In this document: positions 63,634 through 64,000 of the stretch, piece by piece
How positions within the stretch are numbered: the stretch's first letter is position 1
Layout: each line of letters begins with the position of its first letter
From: Lachnospiraceae bacterium
GTDB taxonomy: Bacteria; Bacillota; Clostridia; Lachnospirales; Lachnospiraceae
NCBI GenBank assembly: GCA_024403355.1
Contig: JAKSRW010000002.1
Coordinates: 1 to 64,000, forward strand
DNA: 64,000 bases
Reading direction: 5' to 3'
Program-made: the position numbers and the translations under genes
Notes under the pieces: generated by a model
What the model saw: the letters and a program-made list of their open reading frames with translations, nothing else
The model's database searches: none
Told to the model about the DNA's origin: nothing

Positions 63634-64000
63634 TTATTTGTTTAAGCAGCACTGCTTATACTTCTTACCTGAACCGCAGGGGCAGGGATCGTTACGTCCG
63701 ATTTTCTTTTCAACACGGATTGTGCCGGAATTCTTCTGCTCACGATAAAGCTCCTTACGACGTGCTACAGGGAGAACGCCATCCCACTCGGGAAGGTCAT
63801 AAAGCCAGTCAGCCTTATTAGCTACCATGTTGTAGTAAAGCTTCTCGGGATCATAGTCAAGATTAACCTCTGAATCCTCTGTAAGCTCATCAAGGGGATT
63901 GGGTGTCTTTAAGCTGTCGTTGATGCCGTCAAGGAAACCTGTCATAATGAATGAATCAGTATTGAACTTCTTTGCAAGCTCTTTAACTGTTCCGGTAACG
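63634..64000 (-). CDS. SEC-C metal-binding protein (partial)
   Basis: The reading frame enters from beyond the window end and reads [22 protein letters not shown] and ends with a C-terminal SEC-C zinc motif ([16 protein letters not shown]). An in-frame ATG at 63945 exists, but coding clearly continues upstream, so the true start lies outside. It is not SecA, because the sequence before the motif ([20 protein letters not shown]) is unlike SecA. The motif binds zinc; the protein's role is unknown. Confidence 0.8.
   Translation of the reverse strand, partial: VTGTVKELAKKFNTDSFIMTGFLDGINDSLKTPNPLDELTEDSEVNLDYDPEKLYYNMVANKADWLYDLPEWDGVLPVARRKELYREQKNSGTIRVEKKIGRNDPCPCGSGKKYKQCCLNK

Noticed and set aside
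63634..63945. Complete 103-residue SEC-C protein starting at 63945
   Set aside because: The same frame stays open to the window edge with a plausible protein sequence, so the gene is more likely truncated by the window.

Overview
The window looks like a chromosome segment of an anaerobic, low-to-mid G+C Firmicute, most likely a fibre-degrading Lachnospiraceae (Butyrivibrio/Pseudobutyrivibrio/Roseburia-like). The reasons are protein families typical of that group (DUF1836, DUF6062, DUF6106, DUF6935, DUF2225, the TIGR03960/TIGR03936 pair), a secreted and membrane-anchored GH10 xylanase, two chemoreceptors, CIRCE-controlled groESL and a ZTP riboswitch. All family names come from recognition by eye; no search was run.

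Layout. 1-740: four tRNAs (Met partial, Asp, Val, Leu) and a duplicated tRNA-end/terminator segment. 758-3852 (minus): an amino-sugar operon glmM - GntR regulator - nagB, with a strong promoter and dyads at 3890-4030. 4297-29039: a ~25 kb cell-surface polysaccharide cluster. It has a sugar-nucleotide gene (rmlA-like), two GT-C membrane glycosyltransferases alternating with two Wzy-like polymerases, a WbaP-type initiating transferase, a complete GDP-D-glycero-D-manno-heptose set (hddA, an hddC-gmhB fusion, gmhA), a TagA/CpsF transferase, several GT2/GT4 enzymes, a WbsX-like protein, a GT2-pyruvyltransferase fusion, a Wzx flippase, a radical SAM protein and a GtrII-like transferase. The middle of the cluster is visibly A+T-richer than its flanks and has a composition break inside a gene and a gene remnant, so it looks like a mosaic acquired in pieces. 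29056-39248: a small HExxH protein, a zinc-ribbon membrane protein, a chemoreceptor, a flippase-like protein, a uracil permease, a PcrA helicase and two uncharacterised genes. 39344-43327: a 1327-residue Ig-like (Big_2) repeat exoprotein.

43356-44160 holds no credible gene. It contains two ~300-bp palindromic elements in mirror orientation whose arms show compensatory changes. 44186-53882: a zinc-ribbon membrane protein, a second chemoreceptor, the radical SAM/DUF2344/RNase G group, the xylanase and a DUF6935 protein. 53928-56137: a ZTP riboswitch with an overlapping terminator ahead of a PurO-type IMP cyclohydrolase and a stand-alone AICAR formyltransferase, together the last two steps of IMP synthesis. 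56161-60485: a SleB-like hydrolase, two zinc/cysteine proteins and groES-groEL. 60497-61018: a hairpin and a tandem array of 120-bp units, each predicted to fold into three stems, with compensatory changes between units. 61045-64000: a DUF6106 protein, a degenerate amidase-like protein, a UDP-sugar pyrophosphorylase and a partial SEC-C protein.

The signals least explained by known genes are the mirror-image palindromic elements at 43.4-44.2 kb, the covarying 120-bp array after groEL, and the perfect 46-bp-arm hairpin at 30.3 kb.
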